From the NCBI GenBank assembly GCA_964543545.1, contig CAZIYT010000010.1, positions 25,349-89,348 on the forward strand: DNA of 64,000 nucleotides, read 5' to 3'. The notes under the pieces are model-generated. The model searched no databases and had not been told where the DNA came from. It saw only the letters and a program-made list of their open reading frames with translations. Shown in pieces: positions 38,610 through 47,486 of the stretch (its first letter is position 1; each line of letters opens with the position of its first letter). This DNA comes from UBA4416 sp964543545 (GTDB lineage: Bacteria > Bacteroidota > Bacteroidia > B-17B0 > Aurantibacillaceae). The translations under genes were made by a program, and so were the position numbers.

Positions 38610-41600
38610 TTATTCACATTGTTAAAATATTCGTTTACTTTTTGCTTGTAGTAAGGCGTTAAGCTCGGGGGGACCGTATTTAACAACTCAAGTTCTTTTT
38701 CTTTAAGTCTTTTATACTCCAAAAATTGTGCAGGGTTACTTAAATTCTGATTTTTTGCCTCATTACTCTTCCGTTTCTCGTCCTGTTCGCGTTCCCGCTC
38801 TGCTTTTTCGCTTTCTAAAAGTTTAGTTAAGATGTCCTGCTGGCGTTTCATCGTTTCCTGGGTGATCTGCCGGTTCACAATATCCCGCTCCGTTTGCTCC
38901 ATCAGGTCCGTAAGGTTTCCGCCCGGATTCGAGCCCCCGTCTTTTTTAATTTTTTCCATCATTTGCTGCATTTGCCGGCGGATGGCTTCCTGTTCGGCCG
39001 CCATTTTGGCCAGCTGCTCGCTCATCCCTTGCCCTTTTATGCCCGGCATTTGTCCATTCTGCCCACCCTGTTGGCCCATACCACCGGTGCCTCCCGGCTT
39101 TTGACCGCCTGGTTTCTGTCCGGGTTTATCTCCGGGTTTCTGTCCACCCGGCTTATTGCCCTGCTGCTCGAGCTGCTTTTTGAGCTGTTCGAGTTGCTGG
39201 TTAAGCTTTTGCTGCATCTGTTTCATGCTTTGCATGCTTGGTTTCCCGTCGCCTGGCTTAGAGCTCGGTTTGCCTTTGCCCGGTTTTTTGCAGCTGCCGC
39301 TTCCCGGTTTTCCTTCCTTCGCTGCCTTCTGCATTTGCTCCAGCGATTCGTTCAGCATCAGCGCCAGGTTGTTGATAGAGGTCATTGAATACTGCATGCG
39401 CATCTGCGCATTTGCCTGCATGCGCTCTGCCAGCTCAGCCACGGCTTTGCCCATGTTCATATTGATCGCAGAAATCTCGCGGTTGATGTGCGCGCTGATC
39501 GTCGGGTTGCGTTTGCTCAGTGCCATGAGGCTGTCCTCGATAATCTTCGAGTCGTCCTGTAATTTCTTTTGCGTTTGCGTCACTTTCAGGTACTGCGGAT
39601 TATCCGTGCGTAATTTCGAAAGCTGGCCCATCAGCTCCTCCTGCGCAAAGGAAAGGTTCAGTAAATTTTCCAGGATCTGACGAACCGCTGCCATGTCTTC
39701 TTCCGCCTGTTCCTGCTGCATCTGGTCCATGGCCTGTTGCATCTGCTCTTTCATCTCCTGCATCTTGTCCGACGCTTTTTTCTGAGACTTGGAAGCATTC
39801 TTTTTGTTGTTCTGGTTCAGCTCCTGCGAAGAATTCTGCATCTCTTTCGAGATCTCATTTTGCTTCTCTTCGGTTTTCGGCAACTCGTTCGGTTGTTCCA
39901 GCGCCGCATTCTTTTCCTGCATTTCTTTCAGATCTTTTTTCAGATCCTCGAATTGCTTGTTCAGCTCATCCTGTTTTTTTTCAAGCTCCTTGCCGGAAGT
40001 TTCAGGTTTCTTGTTGTTATCTTCTTTTTGATCCTTGTTATCCTTATTATCTTTAGAATCCTTATTGTCTTTGTTATCCGGATTTTTTTGATCCTTGCTG
40101 TCCTTGTTATCTTTATTCTCTTTGTTGTCCTTACTGTCTTGTTTCTCTTTTGTCCCCTCCTTCTCTTTAGTTGGTTCTTTCGTCTTATCCGTTTCCAGTT
40201 TCAGGGCATCTTCCTTATTCTTCAGCTCGTCCAGCTTGTCGATGGCCTGTTGCAGCTTTTGCTCCACCTCCATTTGCTTGAACGCCTCGAGGGTGCGGTC
40301 AAGCTCTTTCTCCATGTCTTTGTTTGACATCTTCAGCTCTTCCAGTTTCTGTTGCACCTGGTTTTTGTCCATCTTGTCCAGGAGCTTGTTCAGCTCGTCA
40401 AACAGCTTTTTCATTTCAGGGCTCATGATGTTCTCAAACAATTGCTCCAGCTGCTTTTGCTTTTCCAGCAGCGACTCATCCGGTGGATTGAACTCCTGCT
40501 GCTGTTGGTTATTGAGTTGGTTCTCCTGCTTGGTCTCCTCTATTTTTTGTTTGAGCTCATTCTGTTTTTTCAGGATGTCCTCCAGTTTTTTCTTCTCCTC
40601 ATAGCCCATTTGTTTTTTGTCGTTGAGCTTTTTGCTGAGGTCGTTGATGTCTTTCTGAAGATCTTTCGCTTTTTTGATGCCATCGTCGAGGTCTTTTTTG
40701 ATCTCCGAGTTTTTCTTGTCCGTCGCCTCGTTCATTTCATCCACGGTTGGCGCCTTGAATAACATCGTTTGTGTGCGGCTTACCTTGGCGCCATTCACAC
40801 CGTCATTGTCCCATACCTCAAAAAAGTATTCGATCTTATCGCCGGGAAGTAAATTAAAACGGGAAGCATCCAGGAAATAGTAATAGGGCTGTGTGATCTG
40901 TTGCTTGTTCAAGCCCAGAGCCTGCTCGCCGTTCCTGGTAACAGGCTTGCCCGTGGAGTCCTGTGTGTAATGCGTGTATTTGAAAGCCAGGCGCGTAAAG
41001 CCATAATCATCCTTGATCGTGCCCGAAAAGTAAATGTTGCGGTTATTCAGGGAATCCGTTTTCTCGCTCACATCAATTGCCGGAGCCTGGTCGGCAATCA
41101 CATTGAGCATGTAATTGGCCGAATCCGGATTTTGTTTCATGAAATGATTGAGCGTTTTGATGCTGTACGAGGTGCTTTGCATCATCCGTTTCGAGAAGCT
41201 GAATTCATCGCTGCCTGTATGCTGGATATCTACCAGCGTATCTGCGAAATTGAGAAAGACATTGTCCGTATTTTTGGTATGGAAGACCCACTGCATCTTG
41301 GTGCCTTGCGGCAACTGCATATCGCCCACATTGGAAACCGTTTCGTTTTTTTTGTTGAGATAGGCCGGGTAAGTGAGCTGAATATCGAATTTCATCAGCA
41401 TCGGCTTTGGCAATACCGAGAGCTCGTAGGAGTTCGAATTATAGCCGGCTGCGTTGAAGACAAAGTCCTGGTTCTTCTGAACATTCTTAAACGTATAGGT
41501 AAAATTAAGATGGTCGGTTTTCTCCATCTTATGCTCTACGCCATCTACGGTAATGAACACTTCATTGGGAATCTCGTTCCCGTTTAATTTCAGCTCAAGA

Positions 41601-42247
41601 ACGTAATCCTGCTGCTGAATGGCTTCCAGGCTTTTGTTGGAAACCTCGAATTTGAAGGGAGCTGCTTTTTCAAAATAAGTCTGGTGATAGATCATGCGCT
41701 CCGTGCCATCGGTGATGATGCCGGGCTTGATAAAAAAGATCAAAAGCAGTAAGGCCAGTGGAGGCAAGGCAAAGCGCAGGTAGCGCCTGTTGTCGGTTAA
41801 GTTGATGGCCGAAGCGAAAGGCACCGGCCTGAGCTCTTCCATTTTCTGGTTGATGCTTGCGGTGAGGAGATCTTCAGACAGGATAGAGCCCGAGTTGCGT
41901 TGCAGTTGCAGCGTATTCAGCAGCTTATCGTTGATGGTGTTAAAATGTGTCCCGATGATCCCGGCGGCTTCGTCGTAACTAATGATACTCCCGAGCTTAT
42001 TTAATTTGAGAAGCGGGATGATGATATAGCGGCTGAGGATAACGCCGCTGGCCAGCACAAAGAGGTAAAATAAGACGGTGCGCGTGGTGGTGCCGAATTC
42101 GGCAAAGTACTCGGCAATCACTAAAAACAGAAATGCTGCCACCAGGAGACCGGTGGTATATAAAAAACCCCGGATCAGTTGGTTCTTATAATACTTGCGT
42201 ATGAACTCATCCAGTTTGAGAAGCAGTATGTTTTGTTGTGGGGCCAA
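38606..42247 (-). CDS. DUF4175 family membrane protein
   Basis: 1213 residues. Three N-terminal membrane spans (about 27-45, 53-75, 155-172), a beta-rich extracytoplasmic region (about 200-500, e.g. KFDIQLTYPAYLNKKNETVS), then long charged coiled-coils, a Lys/Asp/Asn low-complexity stretch (about 700-750, unit KDNKDSKD), and a Gly/Lys/Pro/Gln-rich segment (about 1035-1065). This is the DUF4175 architecture, a conserved Bacteroidota envelope protein next to an RsbW-like gene and ybeY. The start is TTG 42247, supported by TAAATTTG 17 bases upstream; no ATG is in frame nearby. The coiled-coils suggest a structural or scaffolding role. Function unknown. Confidence 0.85.
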   Translation of the reverse strand: MAPQQNILLLKLDEFIRKYYKNQLIRGFLYTTGLLVAAFLFLVIAEYFAEFGTTTRTVLFYLFVLASGVILSRYIIIPLLKLNKLGSIISYDEAAGIIGTHFNTINDKLLNTLQLQRNSGSILSEDLLTASINQKMEELRPVPFASAINLTDNRRYLRFALPPLALLLLIFFIKPGIITDGTERMIYHQTYFEKAAPFKFEVSNKSLEAIQQQDYVLELKLNGNEIPNEVFITVDGVEHKMEKTDHLNFTYTFKNVQKNQDFVFNAAGYNSNSYELSVLPKPMLMKFDIQLTYPAYLNKKNETVSNVGDMQLPQGTKMQWVFHTKNTDNVFLNFADTLVDIQHTGSDEFSFSKRMMQSTSYSIKTLNHFMKQNPDSANYMLNVIADQAPAIDVSEKTDSLNNRNIYFSGTIKDDYGFTRLAFKYTHYTQDSTGKPVTRNGEQALGLNKQQITQPYYYFLDASRFNLLPGDKIEYFFEVWDNDGVNGAKVSRTQTMLFKAPTVDEMNEATDKKNSEIKKDLDDGIKKAKDLQKDINDLSKKLNDKKQMGYEEKKKLEDILKKQNELKQKIEETKQENQLNNQQQQEFNPPDESLLEKQKQLEQLFENIMSPEMKKLFDELNKLLDKMDKNQVQQKLEELKMSNKDMEKELDRTLEAFKQMEVEQKLQQAIDKLDELKNKEDALKLETDKTKEPTKEKEGTKEKQDSKDNKENKDNKDSKDQKNPDNKDNKDSKDNKDNKDQKEDNNKKPETSGKELEKKQDELNKQFEDLKKDLKEMQEKNAALEQPNELPKTEEKQNEISKEMQNSSQELNQNNKKNASKSQKKASDKMQEMKEQMQQAMDQMQQEQAEEDMAAVRQILENLLNLSFAQEELMGQLSKLRTDNPQYLKVTQTQKKLQDDSKIIEDSLMALSKRNPTISAHINREISAINMNMGKAVAELAERMQANAQMRMQYSMTSINNLALMLNESLEQMQKAAKEGKPGSGSCKKPGKGKPSSKPGDGKPSMQSMKQMQQKLNQQLEQLKKQLEQQGNKPGGQKPGDKPGQKPGGQKPGGTGGMGQQGGQNGQMPGIKGQGMSEQLAKMAAEQEAIRRQMQQMMEKIKKDGGSNPGGNLTDLMEQTERDIVNRQITQETMKRQQDILTKLLESEKAEREREQDEKRKSNEAKNQNLSNPAQFLEYKRLKEKELELLNTVPPSLTPYYKQKVNEYFNNVNK

Positions 42248-42264
42248 GTTTCAGGGTATTTACA

Positions 42265-42272
42265 CAAATTTA
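42265..42272 (-). promoter_or_regulatory. -7 box TAAATTTG
   Basis: Exact TAnnTTTG on the minus strand, 17 bases before the TTG start of the DUF4175 gene; it supports that unusual start. Confidence 0.6.
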
Positions 42273-42554
42273 GCGAAATGCCTTGTTTATGAAAAGAAAA
42301 TTAGTGTTAAATGCCAAAAGCCGCGTAATCTTTCCAGGAAATGAGTCATGTGGGTATGGTAGTTAGTGAATGAGCCGGAAGACGGGCATTAATTGATTAA
42401 TTTATTACCTGACAGGTGAATCCTGAAAAGGTTTGTATGAGGTAAAGAGCTCTTTTATGCAAAGGTTAAAATAGAGGAATCCGGAAGACATTTTTGCCGG
42501 ATCGATTGTGTCAAGAAAGGAAGCGGGCGATAAACTCTCAGAATCCCTTGTCCC

Positions 42555-42576
42555 GGAATACGAATTCCGTTTTTTA
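42555..42576 (+). terminator. Weak terminator-like hairpin
   Basis: CGGAAT-acga-ATTCCG followed by six T, in the 490-base gap 42248-42735. No plus-strand gene precedes it, so its purpose is unclear. I see no gene or further structure in the rest of that gap. Confidence 0.3.
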
Positions 42577-42735
42577 CACAGCCGAAAGCTTAATAGTGAT
42601 GTTCTATACCATGAATATTTATAATCGTGCCGCTTTAATGAGTAACCGCCGATGGTTAATTATTAAAAATGTAAGGCTAAACCTGTATTTATCGGTAATT
42701 TTACTGTGTTAAACGCCTATTTATAATTTTTTATC

Positions 42736-45700
42736 ATGAATACTCCTAAAGGAAAAAGAGATGTCAGCACCATGATACTGGTCTTATTGTGGACTGTATT
42801 GCTGGCATTGCCTTTTAAAAGCCTTGCGCAATGTGCCTGTACACCTACCAGTGCTTTTCCTACAACCGTCAACGGTATTACAATTTCCCTGAGCAATACA
42901 GGTAGTGTGACCAACTATGGCGCCAACTGGCCCAGCTGCGGCCTTAGTGCCGGGCCAATGTGGGTGGGATCATCCGGTGCTTTTACCCAAACCTATACCT
43001 TTTCGCAGCCGGTGAACAATGTGAATTATGTGATTACGGCCGCAAGCGGTGGCGAAGCGTTTACCTTTAACGTGGGCTCCGGTACGCTTTCTACCAGCCA
43101 ATGTGGCGGCACCTGCCCCTTTTCACAGGTTGGCAACACGTTTACCTGCCTTGGAAATAATGATGGTACGACTGTGGTATTGTCTTCTTCTACACCTTAT
43201 ACAACCATCACGGTGAGCGGTGCAGGCGGAAGTAACGGCAGTCTCGTGGGATTATGTGTAGAGTCTATTGTCATTTGCCCGACGCCAACCATCAGCATTA
43301 TTCCTTCGGCAGCGATCTGCCAGGGCGCTACCCGCACACTGACCGTAACAGGCGCCACGAACTATACCTGGAGCCCGGCAGCATCATTAAGCACCACCAG
43401 TGGAAGCATTGTTGTGGCTTCTCCCGCCACCACCACCACATACACCTTGCTGGCAGCGGGATCAGGTACTTGTACTGCAAGCGCTTTTACAACAGTGAGC
43501 GTAACACCAAGCCCTACTGTAGCAGTGAATCCTTCCCTGGCCAGCATCTGCCGCGGTGTCTCAACCGCGCTAACGGCATCGGGAGCAACGTCCTATACCT
43601 GGAGTCCTGCAACAGCGCTTAGCAATACCAATACCGCCAACGTTACCGCATCGCCAACCACTACGACCATCTATACCGTCACGGGCGCTAACGGAACATG
43701 TACAAGCTCCGCCACATCGACCATTAATGTCATTGCCGTACCGGTTCTGACGCTGACACCATCGTTCACTACCATTTGCGCCGGTTCTTCAACCACGTTA
43801 GCAGCCACAGGTGCCACCAATTATACCTGGACGCCAGCCACAGGCCTCAACAATGCGAACCTTGCCACTGTGGTGGCATCGCCAGCCACAACCACAAGTT
43901 ATACTGTCACCGGTGCCAATGGGATCTGTACCAATACCGTCGTTGCTACGGTGAGTGTGGTGGCGGTACCAACGTTAACATTGACACCTGCCACCGCCAG
44001 TATTTGTGCCGGCTCTTCCACGACCTTGTCTGCCACGGGCGCAGCGACTTATACCTGGAGCCCTGCCACCGGGCTTAATAATGCCAACCTCGCAACGGTG
44101 ATAGCTTCCCCTGCCACCACAACGACTTATACAATCCGGGGTGCCAATGGGATCTGTACCAATACTGCCCTTGCTACGGTGAGCGTCACCGCAATTCCTG
44201 TTCTCACAGTTTCTCCGCAAACGCCTACTATTTGCGCCGGTTCTTCGACCACGCTTACGGCCAGCGGTGCTGCCAATTATACCTGGAGCCCGGCTACGGG
44301 CCTCAATACAACGAACGGTAACGTGGTGGTTGCATCGCCTGCTTCCACAACGGCTTATACGCTTACCGGGGGCGTGAGCACCTGTACCAGCGCGATCGGC
44401 ACAACTGTAACGGTTAATGCGGTTCCGAGCTTAACATTGAGCCCGGCTTTATCCAACATCTGCCCGAGTACGTCGGCCACCTTAACGGCCAGTGGCGCCA
44501 CATCCTATACCTGGAGTCCTGCGGGCAGCCTTAGTGCTTCCACCGGATCTATGGTTGTGGCAACGCCTGCGGCTTCAACGAATTATACGGTAACAGGAAC
44601 TATCGGTATTTGTACAACTACTGCCATGACCACTGTCAATGTGCTCACCTCGCCTACCGTTGCGGTGAGCCCGCAAACATCCACTGTCTGTGCCGGCTCA
44701 TCCGTTACACTTACGGCCACCGGCACTACGGTCTATACCTGGACGCCTTCCACGGGTTTAAATACAACAACGGGAAGCGTCGTGGTGGCGTCTCCTGCTA
44801 CCGGTACAACGGTGTATACGGTTATAGGGGGAATAGGAACCTGTACAGCTATGGCACAGGCGAGTGTAACGGTGAACGCCCTGCCTTCATTGACGTTGAC
44901 ACCCGCCACAAGCATCATTTGTGCCGGTACCTCAGCCACGCTTAGCGCTTCGGGAGCCAATACATATACCTGGAGTCCTGCAGGCAGCCTTAGTGCGTCC
45001 ACCGGATCGATGGTGGTAGCAACGCCTGCCGCCTCAACGGTTTATACGGTTACCGGATCTGTCAACTCCTGTACGGCTGTTGCCACCACAACGGTAAATG
45101 TAATTGCAAATCCTACTCTGAATATTGTTGCCAATACGACACTCTGCGCCGGTACCAGTGCGAACCTTACGGTAAGCGGCGCATCTACCTATACCTGGAG
45201 CCCTTCTACAGGGCTCAGCACATCTACCGGAAGTGTCGTAACGGCTTCGCCTGCCGCCACGCAGGTTTACACCATCACCGGAACCCTGAATACCTGTACG
45301 GCAGTAGCATCCACTACGGTTACGGTAATCCCACTTCCTGTTCTGGTTATGGGACCTGATGCCGCTATCTGTTCCGGTTCATCGGCTACGATCTCCGCCT
45401 CCGGCGCTACTACCTACAGCTGGTCACCTTCTACAGGCCTTTCGGCAACTACCGGCGGAACAGTTACCGCCTCACCGGGATCGTCTACCGGTTACACGGT
45501 AACAGGTACAACATCCGGCTGCAGCTCTACCGGAAGCCTTGCCGTGAATGTGACGCCAAGCCCGACACTTAATGTAACAGCCAGCCCGTCTTCGATGTGC
45601 CGGGGCTTAAGCTCTTCCCTGGCCGCATCAGGTGCGGCTAACTACACCTGGTCGCCAAGCGGTGCCTTAAGCGATATCAATCTTCCCAATACAACGGCCA

Positions 45701-46539
45701 GCCCCGTGCAAACCACTACCTATACGGTAATAGGGGCTAACGGTCTGTGTACTTCCTCTGCAACCATCGAGCTTGTCGTAATACAAACGGCAACGGTTCA
45801 GGCCAGTAAGTTCGGGGATGTGTGTTTTGGAGAAAGCACCACAATAGAAGCCATTGGCGGAACTACGTATAACTGGCTTCCTGTAAGCGGCCTGTCGAAT
45901 GCCAATGCGGCCAGTACCAAGGCAAGGCCTTTGGTGACCACCGTTTATACGGTCACGGCGAGTGGTCCGGGCTTATGCCCTTCTACATCTACCGTGGAGG
46001 TAAAAGTAAATCCATTGCCTCATGTTTATGCCGGCAGGGATACGACCATTAATATTGACGAAACGATCACACTTACCGGAACGGGTGATGTGGAAGTCGG
46101 CTTCTTATCTCCAACATCAACGCCTCTGATCTGCAATTTCTGTAATGCGATTACCGTGAACCCGCAGGAGCCGACCTGTTATGTGCTGAAAGGTGAGAAC
46201 GGCTATGGTTGCGTGGATTACGATACAGTATGTGTTTATGTTACCAAAGATTTCAATGTGTACATTCCGAATGCCTTTACACCGAATGAGGACGGCTACA
46301 ACGATGTGTTTATTCCTGTGGGCTATGGCATTAACGAAATTCGCCTGACGGTCTTCGACCGCTGGGGTGTGCAGATCTTTACAAGCAACGAAACCAGCAT
46401 CGGTTGGGACGGCTCGAATAAAGGAAAACAGTGCGAGCAGGGGGTTTATGTATATAAAGCAGAGGTCAAAACGATGGCGGGGCATACCGTACAATACGTC
46501 GGCCATGTGACACTCTTACCCAAATCGATCGCGAAGTAA
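42736..46539 (+). CDS. Giant surface protein with 12 Ig-like repeats, T9SS type B
   Basis: 1267 residues. Signal region to about 33 (VLLALPFKSLAQ), an N-terminal Cys-rich beta domain (about 34-178, CACTPTSAFPTTVNG), then twelve repeats of about 75 residues (about 180-1095) and a degenerate thirteenth. Each repeat has the frame ICAGSSTTL...GATNYTWSPATGL...VVASPATTTTYTVTG.NGTCT, with one Cys near each end, presumably an internal disulfide. The C-terminus (about 1175-1267, YIPNAFTPNEDGYNDVFIPV, FDRWGVQIF, GVYVYKAEV) is the gliding-motility-associated (type B) sorting domain used by T9SS. Likely a stiff adhesin or gliding-type surface filament. Flanked by its own terminator. Repeat-to-repeat identity suggests recent expansion. 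Confidence 0.92.
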   Translation: MNTPKGKRDVSTMILVLLWTVLLALPFKSLAQCACTPTSAFPTTVNGITISLSNTGSVTNYGANWPSCGLSAGPMWVGSSGAFTQTYTFSQPVNNVNYVITAASGGEAFTFNVGSGTLSTSQCGGTCPFSQVGNTFTCLGNNDGTTVVLSSSTPYTTITVSGAGGSNGSLVGLCVESIVICPTPTISIIPSAAICQGATRTLTVTGATNYTWSPAASLSTTSGSIVVASPATTTTYTLLAAGSGTCTASAFTTVSVTPSPTVAVNPSLASICRGVSTALTASGATSYTWSPATALSNTNTANVTASPTTTTIYTVTGANGTCTSSATSTINVIAVPVLTLTPSFTTICAGSSTTLAATGATNYTWTPATGLNNANLATVVASPATTTSYTVTGANGICTNTVVATVSVVAVPTLTLTPATASICAGSSTTLSATGAATYTWSPATGLNNANLATVIASPATTTTYTIRGANGICTNTALATVSVTAIPVLTVSPQTPTICAGSSTTLTASGAANYTWSPATGLNTTNGNVVVASPASTTAYTLTGGVSTCTSAIGTTVTVNAVPSLTLSPALSNICPSTSATLTASGATSYTWSPAGSLSASTGSMVVATPAASTNYTVTGTIGICTTTAMTTVNVLTSPTVAVSPQTSTVCAGSSVTLTATGTTVYTWTPSTGLNTTTGSVVVASPATGTTVYTVIGGIGTCTAMAQASVTVNALPSLTLTPATSIICAGTSATLSASGANTYTWSPAGSLSASTGSMVVATPAASTVYTVTGSVNSCTAVATTTVNVIANPTLNIVANTTLCAGTSANLTVSGASTYTWSPSTGLSTSTGSVVTASPAATQVYTITGTLNTCTAVASTTVTVIPLPVLVMGPDAAICSGSSATISASGATTYSWSPSTGLSATTGGTVTASPGSSTGYTVTGTTSGCSSTGSLAVNVTPSPTLNVTASPSSMCRGLSSSLAASGAANYTWSPSGALSDINLPNTTASPVQTTTYTVIGANGLCTSSATIELVVIQTATVQASKFGDVCFGESTTIEAIGGTTYNWLPVSGLSNANAASTKARPLVTTVYTVTASGPGLCPSTSTVEVKVNPLPHVYAGRDTTINIDETITLTGTGDVEVGFLSPTSTPLICNFCNAITVNPQEPTCYVLKGENGYGCVDYDTVCVYVTKDFNVYIPNAFTPNEDGYNDVFIPVGYGINEIRLTVFDRWGVQIFTSNETSIGWDGSNKGKQCEQGVYVYKAEVKTMAGHTVQYVGHVTLLPKSIAK
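43270..46020 (+). repeat. Twelve tandem about-225-bp coding repeats
   Basis: In-gene repeat array of the surface protein, unit 74-77 codons. Units 3 and 4 share GLNNANLATV and units 6 and 8 share GSLSASTGSMVVATPAAST; in the DNA these blocks differ by only scattered third-position changes. The array is prone to recombination and to assembly collapse. Confidence 0.85.
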
Positions 46540-46557
46540 GAAATAAAAGAATATTAG

Positions 46558-46584
46558 AAGACCGGACAACATCCGGTCTTTTTT
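46558..46584 (+). terminator. Rho-independent terminator
   Basis: 8-bp perfect stem AAGACCGG/CCGGTCTT with 7-base loop, then TTTT; 18 bases after the surface-protein stop. Confidence 0.9.
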
Positions 46585-46737
46585 AGTTTCAGGGTTTTCG
46601 GTAGTTCTTAATAGGATAAAATTCAGACATATTGCTTTTTATAGACTGAACGGGAGATAAAAGTTTTGTTTTTTTATTCATTCCCGATTTGTATTTTTAA
46701 ATGCTTAATCGGTGATATACTTATGGATTCCCCAAAA

Positions 46738-47475
46738 ATGAATATGTTGAAAACCTGTCTTTTCGTCTTTATGCTGCTGGCAGCACTATCCTCTAATGCG
46801 CAGAATTACGTGGATGTGATTTATACAAAAAATGGAAGTATCGTCAAAGGCGTGATTATCGAGACGATTCCGAATGTATCATATAAGATTAAAACGGCCG
46901 ATGGCAACATTTTCGTTTTTAAAACCGAGGAAATAGATAAAATTGAGAAACAGGAAACGTCGAAACAAAAAATGAAAGCGGAGCCTGCTCTGTTGAAACA
47001 ATCAGGTTTTTCGAGTATAGAAGAAATAGGAGCTTCGCTGATACTGAACGAAAAAGATAATACGGCTCTGTTTGCGCTGCATAGCATCAATGGCTATTTA
47101 TTCAATCCGCATCTGTTTGCGGGAGTGGGTGTAGGCATCGAAGCAAATGATATTACAGCTGTGATCCCGATCTATGCAGAATGCAGAGCCTATGTTTCAA
47201 AAGGAAAAGCATCGCCTTATTTTGCTGCGGGCGGCGGCTATGGGCTGATGTACATCAATCAGGGACAAAATAAGGGCGGGCCAATGGGGCATTTCCTGGC
47301 AGGGCTTAGAGTGGCCCTGAGTCCTAAGGTAGCATTCAATGTAAGTGCAGGTTACAGGCTTTTTCAATTCCAACAAACCGGGCTGGTGTACAATAAAGTG
47401 CTGACTAAGTATACACCGGCTGAGGTTACCTATAACAGCAGCAACCTGTTTTTAAGAATAGGCTGTACCTTTTGA
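46738..47475 (+). CDS. Secreted protein, probable outer-membrane barrel
   Basis: 245 residues from ATG 46738 (MNMLKTCLFVFMLLAALSSNAQ signal peptide); ATGs at 46723 and 46744 are alternatives. Residues 24-65 form a small beta domain (DVIYTKNGSIVKGVIIETIP, YKIKTADGNIFVFKTEEIDKI) common in Bacteroidota envelope proteins. From about 90 onward the sequence has barrel-like strands (GYLFNPHLFAGVGVGIEAND, AFNVSAGYRLFQFQ, NLFLRIGCTF) ending in Phe. A TATTTTTA box lies 40 bases upstream. It ends 11 bases before the convergent dxs gene. Function unknown. Confidence 0.75.
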   Translation: MNMLKTCLFVFMLLAALSSNAQNYVDVIYTKNGSIVKGVIIETIPNVSYKIKTADGNIFVFKTEEIDKIEKQETSKQKMKAEPALLKQSGFSSIEEIGASLILNEKDNTALFALHSINGYLFNPHLFAGVGVGIEANDITAVIPIYAECRAYVSKGKASPYFAAGGGYGLMYINQGQNKGGPMGHFLAGLRVALSPKVAFNVSAGYRLFQFQQTGLVYNKVLTKYTPAEVTYNSSNLFLRIGCTF

Positions 47476-47486
47476 GGAAGGTAGAT

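Noticed and set aside
39737..40327. Leu/Phe-rich plus-strand frames opposite the DUF4175 gene that look like membrane proteins
   Set aside because: They are the reverse complement of the Lys/Asp/Glu-rich coiled-coil region; hydrophobicity is an artefact.
43270..46020. CRISPR-like periodicity
   Set aside because: The about-225-base repeats are in frame and encode Ig-like domains; there are no short identical repeats with unique spacers.
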